From positions 1 to 37,545 of the IMG/VR virus record IMGVR_UViG_3300020595_000084: a stretch of DNA of 37,545 bases. The stretch is one strand, 5' to 3'. Within the stretch, counting starts at the first letter, position 1; every line of letters begins with the position of its first letter. Below the pieces are notes generated by a model. It did no database searches. It was given only the letters and a program-made list of their open reading frames with translations, and was not told where the DNA came from. The DNA is from a virus. Shown here in pieces: positions 1 to 9,331 of this stretch. Made by a program: the position numbers and the translations under genes.

Positions 1-127
1 TTCCTTAATAAAAATGCTTAGTGCAAAAAAAAGCCACCCTTTCGAGTGGCTTGCGCTGATGTCCCCACCAGCATACTAAAAGGGATACTACACCCTTGAA
101 GATTAAATATTACTTGGAGTTGTTTGT
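1..127. repeat. 127-bp exact direct repeat, left copy
   Basis: These 127 bases are identical to 35580-35706. The next base differs (A at 128, T at 35707), then seven more bases match before the two copies diverge. The repeat holds a terminator and lies just past the stop codon of an internal-virion-type gene in both places. The window begins exactly at the first base of the repeat. The length of exactly 127 and the position at the contig edge suggest an assembly-graph overlap joining a circular map, not a biological terminal repeat; this is inference. Confidence 0.95.
25..52 (-). terminator. Rho-independent terminator after the late operon
   Basis: Read on the minus strand, a 7-bp stem (AAGCCAC paired with GTGGCTT, loop of eight bases) is followed by a run of eight T. 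It lies about 80 bases past the stop of the 904-residue internal virion protein gene and would end the long leftward structural transcript. The same hairpin is present at 35604-35631. Confidence 0.85.
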
Positions 128-131
128 ATTG

Positions 132-2846
132 TCAATCTTGCAGTAACCCTGCTTGCAATAAATAACCTCTAATTGCGATGTCTGTTGCCTTTGCAGCTTT
201 AGGCCTTGATTGAAGCAAGCTGCGCATCAACTTCGGATTAACTGCTGCTTCAGTTAATACACCTTGCAGTTTTAATGCAGGTACTTCCGTCATCACTTTT
301 TTACCTAATTTAGCACCAAGAGCAGACATGATTAGTGGGCTACTTTTTGCTAATGCCATCATACTTCCAAGTGCAGATCCACCTGCCCTTGCAAGCACAT
401 CTAACACGCCATCACCCATAGTAACGAGTTTTTTCATTTTTGTTGGATCATTAACTGCGTCCTCAAAGAGTTTAGCTTTTTGACTAATGGTTGTAAGGCT
501 TGCAGATTGCTCTGGTGTGATAAGTCCTGAGTCAAGTAAGTTTTGTTTTACAGTCTTTCTTCCTGCCTTTGCGTTTAATATCTCATCAAGATTATTACCA
601 CTAATCAAGCCTTCTAGTTCACCAGATTTTACTTTTGCTCGATCAAAAAGTTCGTCAAATACTGCGTGCCTCAAACCTTCAAGTGCCTCTGGACTGTTTG
701 TTCTCTTAACTGTTCTTGCTAAATCCTTAAACGCTTGTGTCTGAAAGTCTGAATCAAACTTTTGTTTTATTATGCCTGATAAATCATCTGATCCCCCGGC
801 AAGTTGAGCAGCTAAACTTTTCTTCTTTTCAATTAATTTAGATAATCCATCAGATGCAGTTTTCTTTAAAGTTTCTGCAAGTTTAACTTGTTGTTCTACA
901 TCTCCAATATCATCAAGCATTCCAATTTCCTTCAAAGTAAGCTCATTTTTTTGTATAAAATCCGAAAGGCTTTTTGCTTTTACTTGTTTAGTAGACGTAT
1001 CAACTATACTTGCAGCAGCAGACTCCATGAAGTCTTTCTGCATCTTATTTAAAGTTTCTGTTGCCTGTGGTGCTTCCATTGTATCCACTGTGCGTTGTGT
1101 GGCTTTCTTGAGTGCCTGGAAGTTAACTGCTCTTGCTGCATCTGAACCTCCTTTTGCTCTTTCCAAAAATAATGTAGGATCAAGGTCTTGTAATTTATTA
1201 ATTAGCTTTGTATTAAATTTCTCATTTAAAGACCTTGAGAATGCACGTGCTTCAGTTGCAGTCACATCAGTAACCTTTTCTAAATCTTGCAAAAGAGAGT
1301 TTGCAATGTCCTTCATTGGCTTTGCTTTATCAAACTCCTTTTGTGCAGTTAAACTTCTTTGTCTATCAAGTATTCTACTCCTAACATTAAAAAGTTCTTT
1401 TGCAGAAATTGGTTCTGGTTGCATTTCTACTCGCTTTATAAATGCGTTTACCTCTTTTGGAAAAAGCGTTTCTCTAAATTCAGCAGGTACATCGTCTCTA
1501 AGTTGATTAAATTTTTTAACTACATCTAAATTAGATGTTGGTATTGTTACTGACTTATCAACTTGTGACCATAATTGCTTTTCAGTTTTGCGAGCAAGTG
1601 TAAGTTCATTATCGATGATTTTACGTGCCTCTGCACTTGCGTTAGCTCCATCCTCTGCATTTTTGCTTAATACACGATTTACTGCATCTCCTGCTTTTCC
1701 TTCTGCAATCTCCACTCTCTTTGCAAGATTCTTTTCAAAAAAGTCTATACGTTTTTGTTGTGCTTCTTTTACAACTAATGGATTACCAGACCCTTTTAGT
1801 TTGTTTATCTTTTTATTAAAGTTAGCTACTGTATTTTTGTTCTGCGTCTCAAGTGCTTGTTTGGCTAAATCATCCGCAGATGCCATCAAGGTGTTTTCTA
1901 TTTTTGTAAATGCTTCTCGTGCCATTGGGTCTTGTACAACTTGAGCAACAGTCATTCCTGAGTCTTCTGCTTGTTTTAATTCATCTGCAAGACCCGTGAG
2001 TCTGCGTTCGTCAAGTTCTGGATCTGTCTTTGTTAAGAACCCACTTTCTTGTAGTGCTTCTTCAACTCTTTGTCTAGCTGCTGTTTCTCTCCCAGATGGT
2101 GTAAGGTTTTCCGCAAGTTTTCTAGTTTGCCTTACACCTGCTTGCATTAATGGTGCAGGCCCAGCTACTCCACCTATTAACTCGGAGGCCATACCTAAAT
2201 ATTCATTACCTGGATCAATAGCTTCTGCACCTGCTCTAAAAGTACCTGCACCTAATGCAGATGTGCCTTCAATTGCTGCCATCTTTCCTGGTGAACTTGC
2301 AGTTGATTTTACAACATTGCTTGCCAAATCACGAATTGCAGAACCACTTGGCACTGTTTGCATCGCAGCTTGTGCAGGTTTTACTCTACTTGCTGCACCA
2401 AAAACAGGTGCTGCCATTCCTGTTGCTTGCCCTATTGTCCTACCACCACGAGCTAATGCACGCTGGTCAATAGGCAACTCTTGCTCATCACGATAACCTA
2501 TCCCTCCAGCAACTAAAGCCTCCTTAATTGAATCACTTCCACCCATTGGTGCTTCTGATGGTTGTATAAAATCTTCGGGTACACCTAATGCTTCTAATCC
2601 TGTATCTGCACTTTTTACCAAAAAGTTAACTAAGTCAACAGGTGCGCCAAGCGTGTCTGCAAGCATACCTACATTAAAACCTTTTGCACCAGCAGATGCT
2701 TGTTGTGTCATTGTTGATGGTTGGCTCAATCTATCAAACTCACGCAAAGCTGATATAGCTCTTGCTTCGCTTGCTTTATCAAATGCACCTTCATCAATCA
2801 TACGAACGACTGCGGCTGCCTCGGCTTTGTTATTTATGTATGACAT
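132..2846 (-). CDS. Large internal virion (ejection-type) protein, allele 1
   Basis: 904 residues, last gene of the leftward structural operon. The N-terminal 250 residues hold glycine/alanine-rich hydrophobic stretches (around 140-230). A long charged helical region follows, and another hydrophobic glycine-rich segment lies near residues 815-850. Large alanine/lysine-rich proteins with this layout at the end of podovirus tail gene clusters are usually internal core proteins ejected with the DNA. That assignment rests on position and composition, as I see no lysozyme or transglycosylase motif. The C-terminal half is clearly homologous to the partial gene at 35717-37545: both share the QLW-V-D block, an R/EALEG block and a C-terminal LK-L-LTEA-P block. 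ATG start, one base after the previous stop codon. Confidence 0.8.
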   Translation of the reverse strand: MSYINNKAEAAAVVRMIDEGAFDKASEARAISALREFDRLSQPSTMTQQASAGAKGFNVGMLADTLGAPVDLVNFLVKSADTGLEALGVPEDFIQPSEAPMGGSDSIKEALVAGGIGYRDEQELPIDQRALARGGRTIGQATGMAAPVFGAASRVKPAQAAMQTVPSGSAIRDLASNVVKSTASSPGKMAAIEGTSALGAGTFRAGAEAIDPGNEYLGMASELIGGVAGPAPLMQAGVRQTRKLAENLTPSGRETAARQRVEEALQESGFLTKTDPELDERRLTGLADELKQAEDSGMTVAQVVQDPMAREAFTKIENTLMASADDLAKQALETQNKNTVANFNKKINKLKGSGNPLVVKEAQQKRIDFFEKNLAKRVEIAEGKAGDAVNRVLSKNAEDGANASAEARKIIDNELTLARKTEKQLWSQVDKSVTIPTSNLDVVKKFNQLRDDVPAEFRETLFPKEVNAFIKRVEMQPEPISAKELFNVRSRILDRQRSLTAQKEFDKAKPMKDIANSLLQDLEKVTDVTATEARAFSRSLNEKFNTKLINKLQDLDPTLFLERAKGGSDAARAVNFQALKKATQRTVDTMEAPQATETLNKMQKDFMESAAASIVDTSTKQVKAKSLSDFIQKNELTLKEIGMLDDIGDVEQQVKLAETLKKTASDGLSKLIEKKKSLAAQLAGGSDDLSGIIKQKFDSDFQTQAFKDLARTVKRTNSPEALEGLRHAVFDELFDRAKVKSGELEGLISGNNLDEILNAKAGRKTVKQNLLDSGLITPEQSASLTTISQKAKLFEDAVNDPTKMKKLVTMGDGVLDVLARAGGSALGSMMALAKSSPLIMSALGAKLGKKVMTEVPALKLQGVLTEAAVNPKLMRSLLQSRPKAAKATDIAIRGYLLQAGLLQD

Positions 2847-2847
2847 A

Positions 2848-4206
2848 CTATCTTCTAAACCTATTTAAAAGTTCATCTTTCGTTGCCGCAGTTCCACTTT
2901 GTTGTTCTTTATCTCTCTCTATTATTTCCTCAAGAGAACTTGCTAGTGCTGGCAATTTTTGAATATTATCAAAAGCTTGTTTTCTTTGACTTTCTGTGCC
3001 AATTCCTGCCGTAAGAGTTTTTTCATCTGCTTTTATTTGTCTTCTAAGTAATGCTGGAAGCTTTGTAATCTTAGCTCTAAAAGTTCCATCATTATCACTA
3101 GCTTGAGGAAGTATTTTATTAATTTCTTGTTGTGTATATACAGATCCTTTATCACTTAGTGCTTTCACAAATGCAGGTCTAAATTGTTGATTGATAATTT
3201 CAACTTGCGCTTTACCTTCAGCGTCCCCTTCAAATGGAGTTCCTCCATAGAAATATCCTGCAATAGTATTAACTGCACCTTTAACCTGTCCTGCTAAATC
3301 ACCTTGTGCAGACAAATTCATGTTATCTAATTGCACAGCAGGTGCGTCCGTACCTTCTGGTGATGATTGAGTTGCGTCAAGAACACCTTGCAGTTGTTCA
3401 GATTGTTTTCTTAAATTATCAGCTTCTGCTAAATTCTTTACAGCTTCAGATTTTAAAGTTTCTAATCTCTGTGCTTCTAAAGGTGTAAGTTCTCCCATTG
3501 TTTCAATCTTTTTCTCTAAGGTAGCAATTTCAGTAGCACCTTTGGCAAGATTTTGAACAAGTGTTGCAGATTTTAATCGTGACTGTAATTTCCTATCACC
3601 TTCTGTTTCACTTAGAAATTTATTAGATGTTTTTTGAGCCTCGATTTGCTCATTTAGTAAATCCAATTGTCCTCTAACTCGGCCTCTTTCTGTTTCAGAT
3701 TTTATTGTAAGTAAACTTTCTTCAAGTTTTGATTTACGATTAGTTAAATCTTTTGCGGCTAATTCTAAACCACTCATTGCGATCTTATTCTGTTGAGTTG
3801 CGTCTTTAAAATCAGCTTCTAGTCCTGCGATTCTGTTTTGAGATTGTATGAGTTGTAGCTTTGGTAATTGAAATAACCTTTTTTCCTGCTCATCAATAAA
3901 CGCAACTTTTTCAGCAGAAGACTTGTTGGGATCATTTAAAAACTCGTCTGCCCTCAATTTATTCTCAGGAGATAAAACACCTGCTTCTACAAATTCACCC
4001 ATGCCATTCATCGCAGATTTTACACGGGCATCTGCTTTTTTCTGCTTCTCCTTATTAAGCCCATACTGCTCAATGGTATCTCCAACTTGTTTCCCAAGGT
4101 TTGCATACATCTGCCCATACGCCCGTCCAGGGGCGGTAGCGGCATTCATGTCCATTCGTGCTATTGCTGGGCCTGGGCCTCGTCCGTAAAAAGGTTGTCT
4201 TGCCAT
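2848..4206 (-). CDS. Coiled-coil structural protein, probable internal virion protein
   Basis: 452 residues, highly charged and rich in Lys, Glu, Gln and Leu, with long predicted helices from about residue 50 to 260 (repeated LE-K/E patterns). It starts with a short Arg/Pro/Gly-rich segment. No catalytic motif was found. It sits between the 332- and 904-residue structural genes with an ATG start 11 bases after the upstream stop. Position at the end of the tail gene cluster suggests an internal core or tail-associated protein; the family was not recognised. Confidence 0.65.
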   Translation of the reverse strand: MARQPFYGRGPGPAIARMDMNAATAPGRAYGQMYANLGKQVGDTIEQYGLNKEKQKKADARVKSAMNGMGEFVEAGVLSPENKLRADEFLNDPNKSSAEKVAFIDEQEKRLFQLPKLQLIQSQNRIAGLEADFKDATQQNKIAMSGLELAAKDLTNRKSKLEESLLTIKSETERGRVRGQLDLLNEQIEAQKTSNKFLSETEGDRKLQSRLKSATLVQNLAKGATEIATLEKKIETMGELTPLEAQRLETLKSEAVKNLAEADNLRKQSEQLQGVLDATQSSPEGTDAPAVQLDNMNLSAQGDLAGQVKGAVNTIAGYFYGGTPFEGDAEGKAQVEIINQQFRPAFVKALSDKGSVYTQQEINKILPQASDNDGTFRAKITKLPALLRRQIKADEKTLTAGIGTESQRKQAFDNIQKLPALASSLEEIIERDKEQQSGTAATKDELLNRFRR

Positions 4207-4217
4207 AATGTTGTCTC

Positions 4218-5216
4218 CTATTGGTTAAATAAACCGCCTGCGGAAAATCCACCTGTGAATGCACCTCCAGCGGCAGAACCAAGACCGCCAAGTAATCCCG
4301 CAGTCATGCCAGCTGCATTTGCCGCACTTGCAGTTCGTGCATCCATTTGGCCTTGGTAATTCTGAGTGGCAAGATTGCCAGCGTAATTACTTTCGGGGTT
4401 AAATATTCCGGGGCTTGAATTAAGTGCGAATCCGGCAGATCCAAATTGTTGCATCGCTTGTCCTGGCGTGGATGCCGCTCTGCCTGTTAATGCAAATAGT
4501 GGATCAGTTGCGTTCATTGCATAAGCCGCTGATGCATTTTGTAATCGTTGTTGTTTGACTCCACGATTAGCAGAGAGTCTTTGGCTTACCATGTCTGCAA
4601 AGGTTGAACCTTGTCCTTCCATTCCTCGGTCTGCCGCACCACTTAGAATTTGTTGGTCTAAGTCGCGTTGCTCAGTTTCTGTCAGTCCTTGACCAGCGGC
4701 TAAATCCTCCGATGCGGAGTCCATTATTCCTTGTCGGAGTGAGTCTGCTAGTGGATCAATGTCTCGTTGGGCTTGTAAAAGTTGCGGCCCGTATTCTCTT
4801 AGTATGTCAATATCACCTTTTACTGTTGCCGCTTTTTGGCGAGCCATTGAGGGTGCAAAATCTTCTTCGTAGGCTTGCAGTAATCCTTTGCTTGGATCGA
4901 TACCCATTTGCTCTAACTGCATTCGCCTTTCTAGGTCAGCATATTGGGGTCGGTACTTCGCTTCGGAAGCGTAAAGTTGAGGAGCTAATTGAATCTGAGC
5001 CTCCAATGTATCGCGAGTTTCTTTTCCATAATCACGGGGCGGAGGGGCAGATACATCGCCTTTTTTGAAACTTGGAACTCCACCAGCGGCTGGCTTTCCT
5101 GACCCTCCCATTTCCTTGAGCATCAATGCTTCCATTGGGTTAATGAAGGCGAGTTGCTCACCTTCGGGGGCTTGTGCATTTAAAGTGTTTGCCGCTAATT
5201 TTAAAGGATCGTTCAT
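4218..5216 (-). CDS. Alanine/glutamine-rich structural protein, probable internal virion protein
   Basis: 332 residues. Residues 60-200 are helical and rich in Gln, Glu and Arg. The tail from about 235 is rich in Ala, Gly, Asn and Ser, with a Gly/Ala hydrophobic stretch near the C-terminus (about 300-327). This mix of a helical body and a membrane-compatible C-terminus is typical of ejected podovirus proteins, but I recognise no named family. It overlaps the upstream gene by four bases (5213-5216), so translation is probably coupled. Confidence 0.65.
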   Translation of the reverse strand: MNDPLKLAANTLNAQAPEGEQLAFINPMEALMLKEMGGSGKPAAGGVPSFKKGDVSAPPPRDYGKETRDTLEAQIQLAPQLYASEAKYRPQYADLERRMQLEQMGIDPSKGLLQAYEEDFAPSMARQKAATVKGDIDILREYGPQLLQAQRDIDPLADSLRQGIMDSASEDLAAGQGLTETEQRDLDQQILSGAADRGMEGQGSTFADMVSQRLSANRGVKQQRLQNASAAYAMNATDPLFALTGRAASTPGQAMQQFGSAGFALNSSPGIFNPESNYAGNLATQNYQGQMDARTASAANAAGMTAGLLGGLGSAAGGAFTGGFSAGGLFNQ

Positions 5217-5599
5217 AACTTTTTACTTACTATTTTATACATTCTATCCCACGAATAGGTGCGGATGTTTGTTTCTCCATTCGGAGTAATTCTTCTAAAT
5301 TTTAAAAAGGGGAGTGGTTCTAATTGCTCCATCATTTCTTTAATGCATCCTTCCCCGGCAACCCAGCGGATGTACCAGGTATCAGGAGTCTTGCAAAACC
5401 ATTGGTCGCTTGCATCCTTCGAGCCATCAATTGCTTTGCACATCATGAAGTACGAAGGGTTTGAGCATACCATGCCACCAATCATGTAGTTGTGAAGCTC
5501 TTTGAAGAATGGGGCTTTGTCTTCGTAGAGAGCAACTATCTGCTGGTAAGGGGCATACCCTTTCAGCTTGGTCAGCAATTCTGTTTTTAGGTTTCCCAT
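5213..5599 (-). CDS. Small virion-cluster protein, possibly acetyltransferase-like fold
   Basis: 128 residues with Trp and Cys, including a WYIRWVAGEG-type segment near residue 75-85 and a hydrophobic MIGGMV segment near 38-43. Podovirus tail clusters often hold a small GNAT-like protein at this position between the fibre and the internal core proteins. The resemblance here is loose and is inference only. ATG start overlapping the stop of the fibre gene by one base; four-base overlap with the next gene. Confidence 0.6.
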   Translation of the reverse strand: MGNLKTELLTKLKGYAPYQQIVALYEDKAPFFKELHNYMIGGMVCSNPSYFMMCKAIDGSKDASDQWFCKTPDTWYIRWVAGEGCIKEMMEQLEPLPFLKFRRITPNGETNIRTYSWDRMYKIVSKKL

Positions 5600-6396
5600 T
5601 AAAGGTCGTATGCGATAGTCATTCCAGATTTTAGATGTAATTGTCCGTTATTTTCTAAGGAAAAAACACGTGTCGAAGTTCCATCAGCATTGATTATGTC
5701 AATATACATTACTGAACCATCCACTCCTAAATTAAAGGTTCTCGCACTTGACGAAGTGTCTTGGTATTGCGTGATGGGGTTTGGCCCTTTAATGACAAGT
5801 GCGGACAATCCTGCACCTGTGTTTGCATTTTCTATACTAGCGACTACTGCTGAACCATTACCTACGACTGCAAATTTACTAGACTCGGTCGGAGCAGCAG
5901 CACCAATTACAACACGATCATTTGTCGCATCGCACACTAATAAATTCGCATCTGAATCGCCTTCCACACGAAAATCTACATCTGCACCAGCCTCATTGAT
6001 CACCACTTTTTTCTGTGCCGATGTATCGTCCACTAGGAATTGCGTATCAGTATCGCTTATTTTAGCCGATGTGATGGCATTATCTGCAAGTTTGGCCGTA
6101 GTTACATTTGAATCTGCAATCTTTGCAGTAGTTACCGCATTGGATGCCAATTGCGTGTCAGTTATTGTGCCTGTCCCAATTGCACTAGCGTCAACTGCTC
6201 CAGCCGCAAATTTGGTCGAAGTTATACCTCCATCTTTTACCATGAGATATCCACTCGCATGAACTTGCAAAGTAGATCCATCTACTGCTTCTCCATTGCC
6301 CGTTTTAAAGGTAGCAGAATCAACAAGTGCATTTAAGTTAGCGGCAGTCACTGACTGACCGGATGAGTATGTATTTCCTTTGGTTAAAATAGCCAT
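5599..6396 (-). CDS. Tail fibre-like protein with repeated collagen-free beta motif
   Basis: 265 residues. Residues about 55-125 carry tandem ADNAIT-x-x-KI-type repeats (ITDTQLASNAVTTAKIAD and similar), a pattern common in phage fibre shafts. The rest is Asn/Ser/Val/Gly-rich beta structure that ends without a recognised intramolecular chaperone. It lies directly after the tail-hub gene, where a receptor-binding protein is expected. Exact role (fibre shaft, tip or adaptor) is not visible. Confidence 0.75.
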   Translation of the reverse strand: MAILTKGNTYSSGQSVTAANLNALVDSATFKTGNGEAVDGSTLQVHASGYLMVKDGGITSTKFAAGAVDASAIGTGTITDTQLASNAVTTAKIADSNVTTAKLADNAITSAKISDTDTQFLVDDTSAQKKVVINEAGADVDFRVEGDSDANLLVCDATNDRVVIGAAAPTESSKFAVVGNGSAVVASIENANTGAGLSALVIKGPNPITQYQDTSSSARTFNLGVDGSVMYIDIINADGTSTRVFSLENNGQLHLKSGMTIAYDL

Positions 6397-6399
6397 AAT

Positions 6400-9069
6400 T
6401 TACTGAGTTGAAGTTCTTGAACGATCTGTGATTCGTGCGTCTAATTTCACTGCTCGCACTAGAGGTCTGCCAGCAGTTGGAGTAATTGTTGCGGAGCATC
6501 CATACCCTCGAAGTCGGACAGATGTACGAATGCTTGCATCCTCGCCTTGTGCCAAGTTTGCACCAAAGACTCCTGAGATTGTGGTAGCGGCAGAAGTTTG
6601 ATCGGGGTCGGATGAGGTGAATGAAATACTTGCGTCTGAAACTGAGTCGGTGTCCGATTTTACATGGACTTCAGACCGGGCAAAAAACTTTCTGTCTAAT
6701 GTGTCACCATCGTATTCGCGTGTGGTAAGGATGGATTGGACATCTAATGTTTGTGGAACTGATACGCCACTCTCCACGCTGATTTGATCGCCTCCATCAA
6801 AGCCATCGATTTGGTGTACTCCACCTTCTGATGTAGTTATATAAAGTGAGTTCTTTGTTCCTTCACGAGCCACAATCATATCTCGCACATTGAAGCTTAC
6901 ATTGTTTACTCGGTCGATTGATTCCCAGCCACCATTTATCGTGTTCCAAATCAAAATTACATTATTCTCAACTGCCCCATCGATTGGGATGGCAAGCCAA
7001 TATCGGTTGTCAAAATAAGCACCGACTGCTTTATCGACATAGTCTTGGTTTATGCGTTTCATAATCGGTGTGATTGCTTCCGATAATGCCACTTCTAAAC
7101 CACGCAAATTATAAAGGTCTAAAAATTCAAGACCATATACCCCTTGGTCTGAAAGAAAGAATATCTTGTTGGCAATCTGCACGATGGATCGTCTTGCAGA
7201 ACATCCTAGATCGGGGGTAACTACATTGACTTGCACATCAGCCAAGCTTCCTGAGACCCCATCGAGTTGATGAATGGATCTTCTACAAAAGCATAAAAGT
7301 TTATTTTCTGTGAATGGTTCTAGTCCCACTATAAAATCGCTCGACCCGCCTGTGATTTTAAAGCTACCACCAAGCACATCAAAGGTATCTCCATTAAGGA
7401 TATCGCTGGCAACTATCTCGTCTTGGTTTGGGCGCTTAACAGGCGAGGAATCCGATGTATTGAAGTAAGGCATCCAAAGTCTTCGCTGGTTTAATACTGC
7501 GAATGGAGTGGCTGGTTGGTGGATGAAATAGCTTATTGCACGGGGCTTAGATAAAACTAAATTTACATTTTGACCGAGACTGATATTTTCAACATCGAGG
7601 TTGAATGAAAAAATGCTTACGCTTGGTACTTCTGATACCTTCACTGATTGCTTCGCGAATAAATCAATGGGGCTACTAGCTTTAATAATTTCTAAATCCT
7701 CTCCAAGGGCTAACCCGTGATTAGCCTCAGTTACAGTAACCTGTCCATCCGTAGCTTCTACTGCCGTATCAATTATGTAGCTTGGTATTGTGTACGCTCC
7801 GCTTGGGACGAGTGTAAAGTCATTAAAGTATTCTGCAACTGCTCCGCTCGCATTAAAAGTCTCTGTGCCACTTGCAGTTGAAGTGACTGTGAATTGATTT
7901 ACTGTGGGTGCGGTAGCTACTTTATATACACCATTTGGGTCGGTAGTAAAATTGCCTAAACCAATCAGCGTGACAAAATCATTTACGCTTCGTCCGTGTC
8001 CTGTGCAGTTGACTGTAATTGTATTGCCGGATCGGGTTGCAGAAGTAATCGCCTTGCTGGTGATAACAGGTGTCGATTCCAAGGTAGTCTGTTTGCCACG
8101 GAATATATAAACTTTATTAAATGCTTGGAGTAGATCACATCTTCCCGAAATTGTGTTTGAACCTGGATACCGCACTTTGAATTTCGCACGATCTCGAAGG
8201 CGTAAGATGTCGCACACATTATTAGTGGCGGTGAAAATGATATCATCTGCGGAATCGGAGTTTGGATCGCTAAATACGCCCGAACCAAATACTTCATTTG
8301 CACCATCATCATTTAAAATAAATAACGAACCAAGATCAACAAGCGAGTTAGCGCTTGTGGTGTAAGTCTCATTCCCACTTGCAGTCAAAGAATAAGTTAA
8401 GGTTGTACCACTTACGCTGGCTATTGTTTTTACTCCATTTGGATCAGTAGTAGAAAATCCTAATCCACCTACTGTTATACTATCACCCACGCCAAATGCA
8501 GAATCAAATGCGGTCGCACTTGTAAGGGTAGCAACATTGGAATTTCCGTTTACACTTGCACCTGTAATCACATAACCCAATCGAGTGATTGCTGAACCCG
8601 CTGGGAATGCAAGTGAGGTGGCAGAGGTGGAGAAGGATTCATTACTAGCAGTTTGAGCAAATGTAAGTTGCTTGTTGGCAAAGGATACAGAGGTTAATGT
8701 TTGTGCACCATTTGGATTGGTAGAGTAACCTGTAAGTCCTTCTATGAATATTGTCTGACCTGGTACAAATGCAGTATTTGGCGTGTCTACTAGAGTAAGC
8801 GTAACTACATTGCTCTGCCTTTGTGCCGCAGATATAGGGAATGGTAAGCGTATGGCATCAGCATCAATAGTAATCGCACCTGACAAGGTAAGAAGTCCTT
8901 TGCGTGGTTGCCATGTGCCATCGACTTCCATGCGACCATTCTGACTTAATTGTACTTCACCTGGTTGCAGTTGAGTAGGACGGACTCGGCTATTCATTTT
9001 AGTAAACGCAGTATCCCCTTCCGAGCGATATTGATCGTCAAGCCTACCATATGATCGGTAACGACTCAC
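6400..9069 (-). CDS. Large tail hub/nozzle-type protein with three inserted beta repeats
   Basis: 889 residues. The N-terminus (SRVRPTQLQPGEV, residues 27-39) and the later beta-propeller-like blades resemble the nozzle/tubular-B-type proteins of short-tailed phages; this is a family-level guess. Three related beta modules sit at about 83-151, 170-241 and 338-410, each with a T-x-PNG turn and a closing T-TA-N/S-E-F/Y-x-x-SA segment. They look like inserted immunoglobulin-like or carbohydrate-binding repeats. The start is GTG, overlapping the upstream stop as GTGA. Confidence 0.7.
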   Translation of the reverse strand: MSRYRSYGRLDDQYRSEGDTAFTKMNSRVRPTQLQPGEVQLSQNGRMEVDGTWQPRKGLLTLSGAITIDADAIRLPFPISAAQRQSNVVTLTLVDTPNTAFVPGQTIFIEGLTGYSTNPNGAQTLTSVSFANKQLTFAQTASNESFSTSATSLAFPAGSAITRLGYVITGASVNGNSNVATLTSATAFDSAFGVGDSITVGGLGFSTTDPNGVKTIASVSGTTLTYSLTASGNETYTTSANSLVDLGSLFILNDDGANEVFGSGVFSDPNSDSADDIIFTATNNVCDILRLRDRAKFKVRYPGSNTISGRCDLLQAFNKVYIFRGKQTTLESTPVITSKAITSATRSGNTITVNCTGHGRSVNDFVTLIGLGNFTTDPNGVYKVATAPTVNQFTVTSTASGTETFNASGAVAEYFNDFTLVPSGAYTIPSYIIDTAVEATDGQVTVTEANHGLALGEDLEIIKASSPIDLFAKQSVKVSEVPSVSIFSFNLDVENISLGQNVNLVLSKPRAISYFIHQPATPFAVLNQRRLWMPYFNTSDSSPVKRPNQDEIVASDILNGDTFDVLGGSFKITGGSSDFIVGLEPFTENKLLCFCRRSIHQLDGVSGSLADVQVNVVTPDLGCSARRSIVQIANKIFFLSDQGVYGLEFLDLYNLRGLEVALSEAITPIMKRINQDYVDKAVGAYFDNRYWLAIPIDGAVENNVILIWNTINGGWESIDRVNNVSFNVRDMIVAREGTKNSLYITTSEGGVHQIDGFDGGDQISVESGVSVPQTLDVQSILTTREYDGDTLDRKFFARSEVHVKSDTDSVSDASISFTSSDPDQTSAATTISGVFGANLAQGEDASIRTSVRLRGYGCSATITPTAGRPLVRAVKLDARITDRSRTSTQ

Positions 9070-9215
9070 TTGTTCTTGATTTCTAGGTAGAGTTTTCTAC
9101 CCATGTACACGATTGTGATGACACCCGCAATGCATCCGAACAAATCATCGAGATGTGCGAGACCAAAAGTGGCAACTGTCCCACTCATGCCGAGAATTGC
9201 AGTTCGGTCTATCAT
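9066..9215 (-). CDS. 49-residue membrane peptide, holin candidate
   Basis: A short ORF with one or two hydrophobic segments (roughly residues 6-20 and 27-38) and a charged C-terminus (GRKLYLEIKNK). Its ATG overlaps the stop of the 38-residue gene as TAATG, and its TGA overlaps the GTG of the tail hub gene. Small size, membrane segments and the neighbouring lipoprotein suggest a lysis group with a holin. No sequence family was recognised. Confidence 0.6.
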   Translation of the reverse strand: MIDRTAILGMSGTVATFGLAHLDDLFGCIAGVITIVYMGRKLYLEIKNK

Positions 9216-9331
9216 TAGAACAAGCAATCCAATATGATTATGCCAACGACAAGTCCGGCAAATATGGTTATCATTTTAGCTTTAGTAGACATGTCCATGA
9301 ACTTGTCTTTTAATAATTCAAGATTTCTCAT
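9215..9331 (-). CDS. 38-residue single-pass membrane peptide
   Basis: A charged N-terminal half (MRNLELLKDKFMDM) is followed by one hydrophobic helix (about residues 20-36, MITIFAGLVVGIIIL). The ATG lies inside the last codons of the upstream lipoprotein gene, 14 bases before that gene ends, and the stop overlaps the next ATG. Could be a holin, antiholin or a lysis accessory peptide; only its membrane nature is visible. Confidence 0.55.
   Translation of the reverse strand: MRNLELLKDKFMDMSTKAKMITIFAGLVVGIIILDCLF

Noticed and set aside
1-127. Direct terminal repeat of a linear phage genome
   Set aside because: The right copy is not at a genome end; the sequence continues into a homologous but different gene, and the exact 127-base length fits an assembly overlap better.
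1996-2496. 166-residue plus-strand ORF opposite the internal virion gene
   Set aside because: Alanine-rich antisense shadow of an alanine-rich protein; the real gene is on the minus strand.
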